Of a DNA stretch of 64,000 bases, positions 45,040-54,535 are shown piece after piece. Below the pieces are notes generated by a model. That model made no database searches, had not been told where the DNA came from, and saw only the letters and a list, made by a program, of their open reading frames with translations. The stretch is taken from NCBI GenBank assembly GCA_031265875.1, contig JAISCA010000031.1:1-64000 (forward strand), read 5' to 3'. Both the position numbers and the translations under genes were made by a program. How positions within the stretch are numbered: the stretch's first letter is position 1; each line of letters starts with the position of its first letter. Source of the stretch: Propionibacteriaceae bacterium (lineage in GTDB: Bacteria > Actinomycetota > Actinomycetes > Propionibacteriales > Propionibacteriaceae).

Positions 45040-46143
45040 CTAAGCCAGGCGGTACGGCTCCAGCGCCTCGAAGTCGGGGTCCAGTCCGGCCCCTGGCTGC
45101 TCCGGGATCAGGACCGTGCCATGATCGGTCATGACCGGCGGGTTCAGGTAGGCCCGGCTCTGCATCGGCTCGATCGCCGGCGGATAGAACTCCAACAGCC
45201 TGGCGTTGGGGATGGCTCCGAGCAGCTGCAGGTGGGTCTGCTGGTCGCCGTGCGGGGCGACGTCGACGCCGTGGGCCTGGGCCAGGGCCGCCACCTTCAT
45301 GAACTCGGTCGCCCCGCCCATGTAGCGGGCGTCTGGATTGATGATGGCGATCACGCCGGTGGCGATCAGATCACGGAAACCATACTTGGTGTATTCGTTC
45401 TCGCCGGCCGCCAGCCGGATCGCGCTGTGGGCGGCGATCCGGCGGAAGCCGTCGTAGTCGTCCGGGGGCACCGGCTCCTCGAACCAGAAGGGCTGGAAGG
45501 GCTCAGCCCGACGAGCCAATTCCACCGCGTCGTGCCAGCTGTAAGCGCAATTGGCGTCCAGCAGTAGAGCCACTTCGTCGCCGATGGTCGCCCGCACCGC
45601 CTTGATCCGGGCGATGTCCTCCAGCACGGAGACGGCTCCGACCTTCATCTTGACCGCCTTGGCCCCCAACTCGACGTAACGGGCGAATTCCTCTCGCAAC
45701 ATCGTCATCGACTTGCCCTGGCCGTAATAGCCGCCGGCGATGTAGAAGGGGATCTCTTGACGGTAGCCGCCCAGCAGGCGCGACAGGGGCAGCCCGGCGT
45801 ACTTGGCCTTGACGTCCCACAGGGCCAGGTCGATCGACGACAGGGCGCGGGTCTCGTAGCCCCGCCGTCCGGACATCTTGGGGCTCCACAGACTGGCCCA
45901 GATCGCCTCCGTCATGGTGGCGTCGCGGCCCACCAGACGGGACAGGAAGTCGGCCCGGAACTCCCGCTCGCCCGGGCGGGGCCGGCCGATGCCGTAACCG
46001 GTGACACCGGCGTCGGTCCTGATCTCGACCACCGTGATGTCGGAGGTGGCGTAGGTATGGGAGCCGTTGCTGATGGGACGCTCGCGCAGCCACTCGTAAT
46101 CATGGGCGATGGCTTGTGTGATCGTGATACCCGACTGTGGCAT
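45040..46143 (-). CDS. enolase-superfamily enzyme, mandelate racemase-like
   Basis: 367 residues from the ATG at 46143, preceded by GGAGAG; the frame to 46236 adds unrelated residues. The mandelate racemase subgroup machinery is visible: K-x-K in 'GAKAVKMKVGA' near 165, metal ligands in 'LLLDANCAYSWHDA' (D), 'FWFEEPVPPDD' (E) and 'AAGENEYTK' (E), and the His-Asp dyad in 'INPDARYMGG' and 'VAPHGDQQTHL'. Such enzymes dehydrate or racemise sugar acids and related 2-hydroxy acids. It sits beside a LacI regulator and opposite a lyase-TctBAC set, implying one carboxylate pathway. Confidence 0.87.
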   Translation of the reverse strand: MPQSGITITQAIAHDYEWLRERPISNGSHTYATSDITVVEIRTDAGVTGYGIGRPRPGEREFRADFLSRLVGRDATMTEAIWASLWSPKMSGRRGYETRALSSIDLALWDVKAKYAGLPLSRLLGGYRQEIPFYIAGGYYGQGKSMTMLREEFARYVELGAKAVKMKVGAVSVLEDIARIKAVRATIGDEVALLLDANCAYSWHDAVELARRAEPFQPFWFEEPVPPDDYDGFRRIAAHSAIRLAAGENEYTKYGFRDLIATGVIAIINPDARYMGGATEFMKVAALAQAHGVDVAPHGDQQTHLQLLGAIPNARLLEFYPPAIEPMQSRAYLNPPVMTDHGTVLIPEQPGAGLDPDFEALEPYRLA

Positions 46144-46160
46144 AGTCTCTCTCCTGCTGT

Positions 46161-46172
46161 GGGACCGGTTCC
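46161..46172. promoter_or_regulatory. possible LacI-type operator upstream of the enolase gene
   Basis: GGGACCGGTTCC is a near-palindrome with the central ACCGGT seen in many actinobacterial LacI-family sites, 17 nt upstream of the start. An identical 12-mer at 28921-28932 inside the DUF4143 coding sequence shows that such strings occur by chance here. Confidence 0.3.
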
Positions 46173-46281
46173 GCCGGGCTGGGGCGACCGCGTCGGACTT
46201 GCCACCGAGTGAACCCGGAGCGCTGGCCAGCGTCAACGGAAATTATCTGACAAGCCCCCTGGAATCGATTGCCGACGGCCC

Positions 46282-47301
46282 TCAGAGTCCGCCGGGCGGA
46301 GCCGTCGATCCGCGCACCACCAGGTCGCCCGATATCCAGATCCGGACCGGACGCCCATCCTCTGGTGGGCCTTTCTCGATCCGCGAGGTCAGCAAGAGGG
46401 CGGCTGTCATGGCCATCTCAGGCAGGGGCAGGGTGTACGTGGTCAGGGGCGGCGATATCAGCTGCCCCCACTCCGGGTCCCCGAAAGCGGCCAAAGAGAC
46501 CCGCTGGGGAATCAAGACGTTTTGTTCTTTGGCCGCCATCGCCACCCCCAGGACGAACTGGGCGCTGGTGGCGAAGACCGCCGTGACTGGCGGTTCGACC
46601 GCCATCAAGGTCTCGAAAGCGCGATGACCCGCCGCCGGTGAGTACTCCCCATGCACCACTCGCAGAGCCTTCGGCCCCAGGCCGGCGGCGACCAAGGCCC
46701 GCTCGGCCCCGGACAGCCGACGCTTGGTTGAACTGGTCTCGGGCGGCCCGGTGATGACGCCGATCCGGCGGTGGCCCAGGTGGATCAAGTGCTCCATCAC
46801 CCGGTAGGCGCCCTCCTCGTCGTCGTAGAGCACCCCGTCGTAACGCTCGGCCTGGGAACGACGCAAGAATTCCAGCACCGGAATGGAACGGGGGCCGGCG
46901 TTCAGCACGTCCACGCTCATGGCCGAGGTCGGCACCCGCAGCACACCGTCGACTTGCTGGAAGCGCAGACGGTCGATACAACGCAACTCGGTCTCACGGT
47001 CGTAGCCAGTGACGTAGAGGACGGTGCCATAGCCCAGCTCTTGGAACTTCCGCTGCAGTAGGACGGCCGACTCGCTAGAGAAAGAACTATTGCGCATGTC
47101 CGGGATCAAGACCCCGATGGTGCGGGTCTGATTGCGCCTCAGACCGCGCGCCATCGAGTTCGGCACGTAGCCGAGCTCGCGGGCGATGGTTTGAATGCGC
47201 TTTCTCGTCTCGTCCTGAACGTGGTGGTGCCCGCTCAGCGCGCGTGAGGCGGTCGAGATCGACACCGAGGCCCGGACGGCGATGTCCCGTAGGGTGGCCA
47301 T
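46282..47301 (-). CDS. LacI-family transcriptional regulator
   Basis: 339 residues from the ATG at 47301; homology begins at MATLRDIAVRASVS. The LacI helix-turn-helix and hinge cover 1-55 ('ISTASRALSGHHHVQDETRK', then 'GYVPNSMARGLRR'). The effector domain starts at 'TIGVLIPDMRNSSFSSES' and ends with 'TTYTLPLPEMAMTAALLL'. Lying between the enolase gene and the divergent lyase-transporter operon, it is the likely local repressor responding to the imported carboxylate or a metabolite. Confidence 0.92.
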   Translation of the reverse strand: MATLRDIAVRASVSISTASRALSGHHHVQDETRKRIQTIARELGYVPNSMARGLRRNQTRTIGVLIPDMRNSSFSSESAVLLQRKFQELGYGTVLYVTGYDRETELRCIDRLRFQQVDGVLRVPTSAMSVDVLNAGPRSIPVLEFLRRSQAERYDGVLYDDEEGAYRVMEHLIHLGHRRIGVITGPPETSSTKRRLSGAERALVAAGLGPKALRVVHGEYSPAAGHRAFETLMAVEPPVTAVFATSAQFVLGVAMAAKEQNVLIPQRVSLAAFGDPEWGQLISPPLTTYTLPLPEMAMTAALLLTSRIEKGPPEDGRPVRIWISGDLVVRGSTAPPGGL

Positions 47302-47377
47302 CCGCAAACGATACCAGCAAAATTGCAGCCATTTACTCATTGAAGGCTGAGGCTCGAGCGTGTTTATCTGGCATCAC

Positions 47378-47394
47378 CTCACCAAGGCGGTGAG
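47378..47394. promoter_or_regulatory. inverted repeat in the lacI / lyase divergent region
   Basis: CTCACC, 5 nt, GGTGAG (47378-47383 / 47389-47394), 91 nt upstream of the lyase start. It could be a regulator site or a short RNA hairpin. Confidence 0.4.
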
Positions 47395-47484
47395 ACGTCA
47401 GGTCCACCGACGCACGGCCACCAGTGGCGATCCATCCGATCCAGAACGACTCCATCACCATCGAGCGAGAACGAGGGGGACCCC

Positions 47485-48879
47485 GTGCCCAGTGTCACTC
47501 CGACCGCCGGGCGAGTGCCCGAGACCGGCATCCGCCATCTCTACCAGTTGGAGTCGCGCTGGCAAGCCTGGTTGGACGTCGAAGCGGCTCTGGCCCGGGC
47601 CCAGGCCCAGCTCGGCCTCATACCAGCGTCGGCGGCCGACCGCATCGCCCAAGTGGCCCAGCTCGAAGCGCTGAACCGTGACGCCATCGACGCGGCCACC
47701 CTACGCACCAGCCATCCGCTGGTGCCATTGGTCTGGGAGTTGGCCCGCGTGGCCGGAGAGCCGGCCGGCGGCTGGGTCCATTGGGGCGCCACGACCCAGA
47801 ACATCGTCCAGACCGGCGACGCCCTGGTGCTGCGCCGGGCCCACCGCGTCTTCCTCGGCCTGTTGGCCGACTGCCTCTCGTCCGCCGCCGACTTGGCGGA
47901 AGCCCACGCCGAGACGCCGATGGCGGGCCGCACCCACGGCCAGCACGCCGTTCCGACCACCTTCGGCTTCAAGGTCGCCACCTGGGTCGACGAGTTGTCC
48001 CGCCAGAGCGAACGCCTGCGCCAACTCGAAGGACGGGTCTTCGTGGTCTTGCTGGGCGGGGCCGTGGGCAACTTCGCCGCCACCGGCCCAGACGGCGTCG
48101 CCGTCCAGCGGGCCGTCGGCGCGGCCTTGGGCTTGACGCCGATGCCGGTGCCGGCCCGTAGCATCGCCGATCACTTGGCCGAGTATGTGACGGCCCTAGG
48201 GCTGCTGGCCGGCACCGTGAGCAAGATCGCGCGCGAGATCTACACCTTGATGAAGACCGAATTCGGCGAGGTCGAGGAGCCCTTGCCGAATGGCACGGTC
48301 GGCAGTTCGACCATGCCGCAGAAGCGCAACCCCCAGCTCTGCCAAGACATGATCGCCAGCGCCGCCCAAGTCCGAGCCGCCGTCTCACTGGCTCTGGAGG
48401 GAATGCAGATCGAGCACGAGGCCGACCGCTCCCGCAGCCTCATGCTGCAGGAGGCGACCCAGGTCGCCTGCGTCGCGACCGGCGACATACTGGCTCGTCT
48501 GAGCGTGGTTCTGGCCGGTCTGAAGGTCGACGCCGGCCGTATGCGAAGCAATCTCGACTTGACTTCCGGTTTGATCATGAGCGAAGCCGTCATGATGGGC
48601 TTGGCCGTGCGGCTGGGCCGGCAACGGGCCCACGATGTCGTGTACGAGGCCGGGCAGCGCGCGGCGGTCGAGGGCCTCGACTTCGGCGACATCTTGCGGT
48701 CCGACCCGCGCATCCAGGCGGTCCTGGACGAGCAGGCCCTGGCCGACTCGCTCGACCCGGCCCACCACCTGGGCCAGTCGCCGGCTTTGGCCCGGGCCGC
48801 CGCCGCCTGGGGCCGGCGCGCTGTGGCCGAGCTGCGCCAGCACCTGGCGGCGGAGATGTCAGGCGATCCCGATGACTGA
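47485..48879 (+). CDS. fumarase/aspartase-superfamily lyase (PurB/PcaB-like)
   Basis: 464 residues from the GTG at 47485, preceded by GAGGGGGA. The superfamily blocks are present: 'HWGATTQNIVQTGDAL' near 95, 'MAGRTHGQHAVPTTFGFKVA' near 150, and the catalytic signature 'VGSSTMPQKRNPQLCQD' near 272. The closest types are adenylosuccinate lyase and 3-carboxymuconate cycloisomerase, but the context (carboxylate transporter, enolase-superfamily enzyme, LacI) argues for a catabolic beta-elimination of a di- or tricarboxylate. It overlaps tctB by 8 nt. Confidence 0.88.
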   Translation: MPSVTPTAGRVPETGIRHLYQLESRWQAWLDVEAALARAQAQLGLIPASAADRIAQVAQLEALNRDAIDAATLRTSHPLVPLVWELARVAGEPAGGWVHWGATTQNIVQTGDALVLRRAHRVFLGLLADCLSSAADLAEAHAETPMAGRTHGQHAVPTTFGFKVATWVDELSRQSERLRQLEGRVFVVLLGGAVGNFAATGPDGVAVQRAVGAALGLTPMPVPARSIADHLAEYVTALGLLAGTVSKIAREIYTLMKTEFGEVEEPLPNGTVGSSTMPQKRNPQLCQDMIASAAQVRAAVSLALEGMQIEHEADRSRSLMLQEATQVACVATGDILARLSVVLAGLKVDAGRMRSNLDLTSGLIMSEAVMMGLAVRLGRQRAHDVVYEAGQRAAVEGLDFGDILRSDPRIQAVLDEQALADSLDPAHHLGQSPALARAAAAWGRRAVAELRQHLAAEMSGDPDD

Positions 48880-49432
48880 TCGAACCAGCCCGCCGCCCGA
48901 CCAGCCGGTCCGGCCTCAGCGCACTCGGGGCGAACGCATCGCCGCCGTCGGCCTCATCGTGGTCTGCGGCGCCATGTTCGTCCAAGCCCTCGGCTACGGC
49001 CTGTGGCAACGCAATCAGCCCGGCCCGGGCCTCTTCCCGGCGCTGGTGTCCGCCCTGATGGTGGTTCTGAGCCTGCTCTGGCTGATCACCAAACCCGCCC
49101 CGCGCCCATCCGACGGCCTGTTGGGCGCGGCGGTGGCGGCGGAAGAGGCGGCCGAGGCGGCCGAGGCCAGCCGCATCGAGCGAGCCGGACGGCGCACCAT
49201 CGTCTTCACCATCGTCTGGGCCCTGATCCCGATCTTCGCCCTGGACAAGATCGGCTTCGTCCTCACCACCACCGCCTACGTCGGCGGCATGCTCATCTTC
49301 ATCGCCCGGATACGTTGGTGGCTGGTTCTGCCCATCACCGCCGTGGTGTCCGTCTTAGTCAACCTGGGGGCCGACCGCATCGGCATCGCCCTGCCCGATC
49401 CATTCCGCTTGCTCTGGCTGCTGGGGGTCTGA
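48872..49432 (+). CDS. tctB: tripartite tricarboxylate transporter small membrane subunit TctB
   Basis: 186 residues from the ATG at 48872; the longer frame from 48635 overlaps the lyase and is noise. It has four membrane segments: 'IAAVGLIVVCGAMFVQALGY', 'FPALVSALMVVLSLLWLI', 'TIVFTIVWALIPIFALDKIG', and a final pair around 'WWLVLPITAVVSVLVNLGA'. A cytoplasmic Ala/Glu-rich stretch (about 85-103) interrupts them. It is the small membrane subunit of a proton/sodium-driven carboxylate importer, and its stop overlaps the TctA start. Confidence 0.88.
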   Translation: MTDRTSPPPDQPVRPQRTRGERIAAVGLIVVCGAMFVQALGYGLWQRNQPGPGLFPALVSALMVVLSLLWLITKPAPRPSDGLLGAAVAAEEAAEAAEASRIERAGRRTIVFTIVWALIPIFALDKIGFVLTTTAYVGGMLIFIARIRWWLVLPITAVVSVLVNLGADRIGIALPDPFRLLWLLGV

Positions 49433-50952
49433 TGGACATTCTGAAGGATCTTCTGCTGGGCTTCTCACACATCCTGACGCCCCAGATCCTGGCCTTCGCC
49501 GTGCTCGGTTGCGCCCTGGGCATGATCACTGGCATCTTGCCCGGTTTCGGCCCCTCGGCCGCCACCGCGCTGCTGCTGCCCTTGGCCTTCGTGCTCGAAC
49601 CGACGGCCTCCATCGTCATGATCGCGGCCATCTACTACGGCTCGATGTACGGCGGCACCATCACCTCTGTGCTGTTGAACATCCCCGGCGAGGTCTCCTC
49701 CGTCGCCACCGGCATCGACGGCTACGAGATGACGAAACGGGGCGAGGCCGGCAAAGCCTTGGCCATCGCCGCCGTGGGCTCGTTCGTCGGTGGCAGTCTG
49801 GCCGTCATCGGCGTCCTCTTCGCCAGCCCCTTCGCCACCTTGGCCATCAAACTCAAGTTCACGGACGTCTTCGCCCTCTCCCTGCTCGCCCTCATGCTGG
49901 TCATCGGTCTGGCCGGCTCGTCCATGATCAAGGGCTTGATCTCAGCCGCCTTGGGTTTGCTCATAGGCACGGTCGGCCTCGATCACTTCACCGGCAGCCC
50001 GAGATTCACCTTCGGCACCTTGGCCTTGTCCAGCGGCTTGAACTACATCGCCATCATCATGGGGCTGTTCGGGCTGGCCGAGATCTTGGAGAACTTGGGC
50101 AGCGGCAAAGTGCCCGACTTCTCAGCCAACATCGGCTCGCTCAGGCTCAAGTGGCAAGACATCCGCGACAGCCTGGGCTCGATGGGCCGGGGCACGGTGA
50201 TCGGCTTCTTCTTCGGCCTGGTACCGGGGTCGCCGGCCGCGGCCAGCGCCTTCACCTCGTACGCGGTCGAGAAGAGGGTCTCCAAACACCCCGAACGCTT
50301 CGGCCATGGCGCCATCCAGGGGGTGGCCGGACCGGAGACGGCCAACAACGCCCTGGGCATCTCGAACTTCATCCCGCTGCTGACCCTGGGCATACCGTCC
50401 TCGGCCACCATGGCCATCCTGCTGGGCGCTTTCATCATCAATGGCTTGCAGCCCGGACCGCTGCTCTACGCCCAACACCCTGAGATCGCCTGGGGCATCA
50501 TCGCCAGCCTCATCGTGTCCAACGTCATCCTCTTCATCATGGCTCTGCCCTTGGTCCAGGTCTGGGTCTCGATCTTGCGGGTGCCGACCTTGATCCTGTA
50601 CCCGGTGACCCTCGGCGTGATGTCGGTCGGGGCCTTCCTAACCAACAACAGCACATTCGACATCCTGGTGATGTGGGTGTCAGGGCTGGTCGGCCTGGCC
50701 CTGCGCAAGCTCGACGTGCCGTTGGCCCCGGCCGCCCTGACGCTGGTGTTGGGACCCATGCTCGAAGCCAACTTCCGCCGGGCCCTGTCGCTCGGCAATG
50801 ATCCCGTCCAAACCTTCCTGGGCAGCCCCGTCTCGGCTTCAGCCTTCGCCCTCATCGTCGTCGTCTTCCTGATCCGGGGCGTCCTGACGACCCGATCGGC
50901 CTTCCTCCGTCGTAAGAAGGCCCTCGTGCCCGTCGCCGGAGAGGAGGTGTGA
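49432..50952 (+). CDS. tctA: tripartite tricarboxylate transporter large membrane subunit TctA
   Basis: 506 residues and about twelve membrane segments. Family hallmarks: '[20 protein letters not shown]' near 30, '[20 protein letters not shown]' near 65, and their second-half repeat '[20 protein letters not shown]' near 265. The ATG at 49432 overlaps the TctB stop; the frame upstream to 49003 is noise. It forms the translocation channel with TctB and accepts substrate from TctC. Confidence 0.95.
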   Translation: MDILKDLLLGFSHILTPQILAFAVLGCALGMITGILPGFGPSAATALLLPLAFVLEPTASIVMIAAIYYGSMYGGTITSVLLNIPGEVSSVATGIDGYEMTKRGEAGKALAIAAVGSFVGGSLAVIGVLFASPFATLAIKLKFTDVFALSLLALMLVIGLAGSSMIKGLISAALGLLIGTVGLDHFTGSPRFTFGTLALSSGLNYIAIIMGLFGLAEILENLGSGKVPDFSANIGSLRLKWQDIRDSLGSMGRGTVIGFFFGLVPGSPAAASAFTSYAVEKRVSKHPERFGHGAIQGVAGPETANNALGISNFIPLLTLGIPSSATMAILLGAFIINGLQPGPLLYAQHPEIAWGIIASLIVSNVILFIMALPLVQVWVSILRVPTLILYPVTLGVMSVGAFLTNNSTFDILVMWVSGLVGLALRKLDVPLAPAALTLVLGPMLEANFRRALSLGNDPVQTFLGSPVSASAFALIVVVFLIRGVLTTRSAFLRRKKALVPVAGEEV

Positions 50953-51060
50953 GACCTGACCCCATGACCGCCCAGAAGCGGTCGGCGCCACTGGCGCACC
51001 CACGTGAACGAACCTCAGACTCGCGGATCTCCGCACCGATAGACAACGGAGTAACTACCA

Positions 51061-52047
51061 GTGAAAAAGTCTGTTATCGCCCTTCTTTTCGGAGTCCTTC
51101 CACTCCTAGCCGCCTGTGGCGCTCAGTCCGATGGCGGCGACCCGACCGGGGGCGTCCATTATCCTGACAATTGCAGAACCGTTCAGATCATCGTCACCTT
51201 CTCCGCCGGTGGAGCCTCGGACACCAATTTCCGGCTCCTGGCGGAATATTTCAAAGACGAGTTCCCTGGCACCGATTTCCAGGTCGTCAACGTGCCCGGC
51301 GGCGGTGGTGCCACGGGCATCAACCAATTGCTCAACTCACCGGCCGACGGCTGCACCATCGGACACACTTCGATCCCGTCGCATCTGGCCTACCTACTGC
51401 CCGACTCGCCCGCCACCTACACCAAATCCGATCTCCAGTTCGCCGGTGGCTTCGGCCTCGAGCCCCAATTGTTGGTGGTGGCGGCCGACTCTCCGTACCG
51501 AACCTTCCAAGACCTGGTCGACGCTGGACGCACGACCGGCTACCTCAACGCCGTGGCTGACTCGCCCACCGGCACCGACGCCATCATCAACGTCCAATTC
51601 GCCGACGCCTCCGGCATCAAGCTGCGTCAGACCGTAGTCGACGGCTCGGCCGAGAAGGTGGCCGCCCTGCTCAGCGGTCAAGTCGACTTCGCCAACGGGG
51701 CCATCGGCGGCGTCCTGCCGTCGGTCCAGTCGGGCCAACTGCGCGCTCTGGCGGTCTGGTCGGAAGAACGGGCCAGCACTCTGCCGGACGTCCCAACGGC
51801 GACCGAGCTCGGCATTCCCACCGTCGTCGAGGTGCGTTTCGGCGTGATCATGTCGAACAAGGTCTCCGCCGAGGTCCGTCAGACCTTGGAGACCGCCTTG
51901 CACGACATCACCCAGAAGCCTGATTTCATCCAGACCATGGCCAGTTACGGCAATGACACCGTGTTCTTGACCGGGTCTGAGTTCTCGGTCGTCTGGGACG
52001 AGATGGGCCAGACCTTGACCGGTCTCGACTTCAGCAGTCTGGGCTGA
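51061..52047 (+). CDS. tctC: TctC/Bug-family substrate-binding lipoprotein
   Basis: 328 residues from the GTG at 51061. The signal peptide ends in the lipobox 'PLLAAC', giving a lipid-anchored receptor as expected in a monoderm. The Bug fold is clear: 'VQIIVTFSAGGASDTNFRLL', 'VVNVPGGGGATGINQLLN', and 'RALAVWSEERASTLPDVPTA'. 'LPDVPTATELGIPTV' is a family signature. A 108-nt gap separates it from tctA. The exact carboxylate bound cannot be told. Confidence 0.93.
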   Translation: MKKSVIALLFGVLPLLAACGAQSDGGDPTGGVHYPDNCRTVQIIVTFSAGGASDTNFRLLAEYFKDEFPGTDFQVVNVPGGGGATGINQLLNSPADGCTIGHTSIPSHLAYLLPDSPATYTKSDLQFAGGFGLEPQLLVVAADSPYRTFQDLVDAGRTTGYLNAVADSPTGTDAIINVQFADASGIKLRQTVVDGSAEKVAALLSGQVDFANGAIGGVLPSVQSGQLRALAVWSEERASTLPDVPTATELGIPTVVEVRFGVIMSNKVSAEVRQTLETALHDITQKPDFIQTMASYGNDTVFLTGSEFSVVWDEMGQTLTGLDFSSLG

Positions 52048-52094
52048 GCCCGGCCACTGGGCGACGTCCGCCGTCGTTCGACCGCTGAATCGGT

Positions 52095-52131
52095 GTCGGG
52101 GCCGGATCCCGCTGGGTGATCCGGCCCCGAC
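52095..52131 (+). terminator. 14-bp GC-rich hairpin after tctC
   Basis: GTCGGGGCCGGATC (52095-52108), 9-nt loop, perfect complement (52118-52131), 48 nt after the tctC stop. There is no U-tract. Confidence 0.75.
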
Positions 52132-52560
52132 GCCACCAGGACCTGTTCGATCCGCAAATCCAGCCCAGCAAGTCTCGGAAACGATTGCAGACTGTTTTCC
52201 AGGTCTGTCTCCTTGACCCGTCCCCGGCCAGCCAGTTCATACTGGTTCGTATGACCTTACGATTGCCGCCCCGAAGGGTCCAGCTATCATCGAAATCTCG
52301 GCTCGGGTTTGAGCGCCCGTCCTCATCCCGCTTCGCCTGTTTGCTATTTGCTATACTATAATCGAAATCTCGGACCGGCTCGGAACCCCGGCGCCCAGAC
52401 CGACCGACGTCGATCGAACCTTTCCATCGGACCGGCTCGATCGTCATTCCAACCCATCGGCCGCCCTGACCAAGGAGACATCTCTTGTCCACGCCCCGCC
52501 TCACCCCAGGCCCGACTAGGCCCGCGGCCGATCGTTCCTCGGGCCTACCTGGAACCCGCC
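52132..52560 (+). promoter_or_regulatory. promoter region of the decarboxylase operon
   Basis: No gene is visible. TCATAC-N6-GTATGA (52237-52242 / 52249-52254) is a perfect inverted repeat. ATCGAAATCTCGG occurs twice in direct orientation (52289-52301 and 52361-52373). An AT-rich tract between them holds overlapping -10-like hexamers TATACT (52352-52357) and TATAAT (52357-52362), giving an expected transcript leader of about 190 nt. No riboswitch core was recognised in the leader. Confidence 0.5.
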
Positions 52561-54105
52561 ATGTCTGACCATCTGACCCAATTGCGGCTGAAGCGCCAGC
52601 AAGCCGTCCAGGGCGGCGGCCCGGCCCGCGTCGAGGCCCAGCATCAGCGCGGCCAGTTGACCGCCCGCGAACGGCTGGCCATCTTGTTGGACGAGGGCTC
52701 CTTCCAAGAGCTGGGGGCGCTGGCCCGGCACCAGAACACCGATTTCGGCATGGCCGACCGGCGCTTCCTGGGTGACGGCGTGGTGACCGGCTTCGGCAAG
52801 ATCAACGGCCGCCGGGTGGCGGTCTACGCCCAGGACTTCACCGTCTTGGGCGGGTCCTTCTCCCAGGTCCAGTCCCAGAAGATCTGCCGCCTGCAAGACC
52901 GGGCGGTCGAAGCCGGCATCCCCCTGATCGGCTTGAACGACTCCGGCGGCGCCCGCGTCCAAGAGGGCATCCAGTCGCTGGCCGCCTACGGCGAGATCTT
53001 CTACCGCAACGTGACCGCCTCCGGCGTCGTTCCTCAAATCTCCTTGATCATGGGGCCGTGCGCCGGCGGAGCGGTCTACTCACCGGCTCTGACCGACTTC
53101 GTCATCATGGTGACCGGCACCTCGCACATGTTCTTGACCGGCCCGGAGATCATCCAGACGGTGACGGGCGAGGCCGTCACGGCCGAGGACCTGGGCGGCG
53201 CCTGGGTCCACAACAGCCGCAGCGGGGTGGCCCACTTCGCGGTCGAGTCCGACCAAGAGGCCATCGTCTTGACCAAGCGGCTGCTGGCCTATCTGCCCCA
53301 GAACAATTCCCAAGACCCGACCCCGCTGACGCCGTACGACGACGCCGACCGCTTGGAGGAGGCCCTCAACACCATCGTGCCGTCGGACGAGAACCTGCCC
53401 TACGACATGCGTCAGGTGCTCAGCCTGGTCTTCGATCTGGACTCGGTCTTGGAAGTGTCGAGCGACTTCGCCCCCAACGCCCTGACCGGGTTGGCCCGCT
53501 TGGACGGTCACGCCGTCGGTCTGGTGGCGAACCAACCGGCCCACTTGTCGGGCGTGCTCGACATCGACTCCTCGGACAAGATCGCCCGCTTCGTCCGGCT
53601 GTGCGACTCCTTCAACATTCCCCTGGTCACCTTCGTCGACTGCCCCGGCTACTTGCCCGGCGTCGACCAGGAGTACCACGGCGTCATCCGCCACGGGGCC
53701 AAGATCATCTACGCCTACTCCCAGGCCACCGTGCCCAAATTGGCCGTCATCGTGCGTAAAGCCATCGGCGGCTCGTACGTCGCCCTCAGCTCGAAGCAGA
53801 TGGGCAACGACATCGCCTTCGCCTGGCCCACCGCCCAGATCGCCGTCATGGGAGCCGAGGGGGCCTTCCGTCTGCTCGGCCGCAAGGCCGCCCAAGCCAG
53901 TCCCGATCCGGCTGAGGCCGAACGGCAGTTCCTGGACGATTACCGGGAGAAGTTCTTCAACCCCTACCACGCCGCCGACCTGGGGCAGATCGACGAGGTC
54001 ATCGAGCCCCGGGAGACGCGCCTGCGCCTGATCCGCGCCCTGGAAGTGGTGCGCACCAAAGTCCAGACCGGCCTGCCCAAAAAGCACGGCCTCTTCCCGG
54101 TCTAG
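52561..54105 (+). CDS. mmdA: methylmalonyl-CoA decarboxylase alpha subunit / acyl-CoA carboxyltransferase
   Basis: 514 residues from the ATG at 52561; the frame from 52309 is noise. PccB/12S-type carboxyltransferase: 'RGQLTARERLAILLDEGSF' near 35, the first oxyanion block 'LNDSGGARVQEGIQSLAAYG' near 122, 'MGPCAGGAVYSPALTDFVIM' near 163, 'LSGVLDIDSSDKIARFVRLC' near 335, and the second block 'RKAIGGSYVALSSKQMGND' near 400. It moves CO2 from methylmalonyl-CoA to biotin on the gamma subunit. The three following genes supply the Na+ pump parts, so this is a decarboxylase, not a propionyl-CoA carboxylase. Confidence 0.93.
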   Translation: MSDHLTQLRLKRQQAVQGGGPARVEAQHQRGQLTARERLAILLDEGSFQELGALARHQNTDFGMADRRFLGDGVVTGFGKINGRRVAVYAQDFTVLGGSFSQVQSQKICRLQDRAVEAGIPLIGLNDSGGARVQEGIQSLAAYGEIFYRNVTASGVVPQISLIMGPCAGGAVYSPALTDFVIMVTGTSHMFLTGPEIIQTVTGEAVTAEDLGGAWVHNSRSGVAHFAVESDQEAIVLTKRLLAYLPQNNSQDPTPLTPYDDADRLEEALNTIVPSDENLPYDMRQVLSLVFDLDSVLEVSSDFAPNALTGLARLDGHAVGLVANQPAHLSGVLDIDSSDKIARFVRLCDSFNIPLVTFVDCPGYLPGVDQEYHGVIRHGAKIIYAYSQATVPKLAVIVRKAIGGSYVALSSKQMGNDIAFAWPTAQIAVMGAEGAFRLLGRKAAQASPDPAEAERQFLDDYREKFFNPYHAADLGQIDEVIEPRETRLRLIRALEVVRTKVQTGLPKKHGLFPV

Positions 54106-54115
54106 GCGGTGGGAA

Positions 54116-54532
54116 GTGTCTGAGATCGGCTTCGGCCTCCAGGTCACCGCCCTGGGCATGGGCACGGTCATCGCCATCCTGGTGGCTCTGATGCTGGTGC
54201 TCCGGGCCATCGGTTGGTGGGACCAGCGCAGACAGAGCCGAGCCGAGGCGGCCCGGGCCGCCGCTCTGGCCCAGGCCCAAGCCGAGGCCGACGCCAGCTG
54301 GCCCGGCCAAGGCGACGACCCGGCCTTGGTCTTGTCCGGCCCGGCCGCTGGCCGATTGAGCGACGAGGACATCGCGGCCATCACCTTGGCCGTGGTCAGT
54401 CACGCCCGCCTGCGCCGTCTGCAAGGCGCCCCCGAAGTGCGGGCCCATACGCCGGGCAGCCATCTGTTCGCCTCCCGTTGGGTGGCCAACGGGAGGGCCA
54501 GCCAACATCAGCCGTGGAGACGAGGGAACTAG
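54116..54532 (+). CDS. mmdD: decarboxylase delta subunit (OadG/MmdD family)
   Basis: 138 residues from the GTG at 54116. One N-terminal membrane helix ('LGMGTVIAILVALMLVLRAI', about 12-31) is followed by an Ala/Gln-rich coiled segment and a basic C-terminus, the layout of OadG/MmdD assembly subunits. 'DEDIAAITLAVVSHARLRRL' is the conserved cytoplasmic block. It tethers the alpha subunit to the membrane beta subunit. It lies 10 nt after mmdA and 3 nt before mmdC. Confidence 0.85.
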   Translation: MSEIGFGLQVTALGMGTVIAILVALMLVLRAIGWWDQRRQSRAEAARAAALAQAQAEADASWPGQGDDPALVLSGPAAGRLSDEDIAAITLAVVSHARLRRLQGAPEVRAHTPGSHLFASRWVANGRASQHQPWRRGN

Positions 54533-54535
54533 ATC

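Noticed and set aside
46161-46172. GGGACCGGTTCC as a confident LacI operator
   Set aside because: The same 12-mer occurs at 28921-28932 inside a coding region, so it was kept only as a low-confidence feature.
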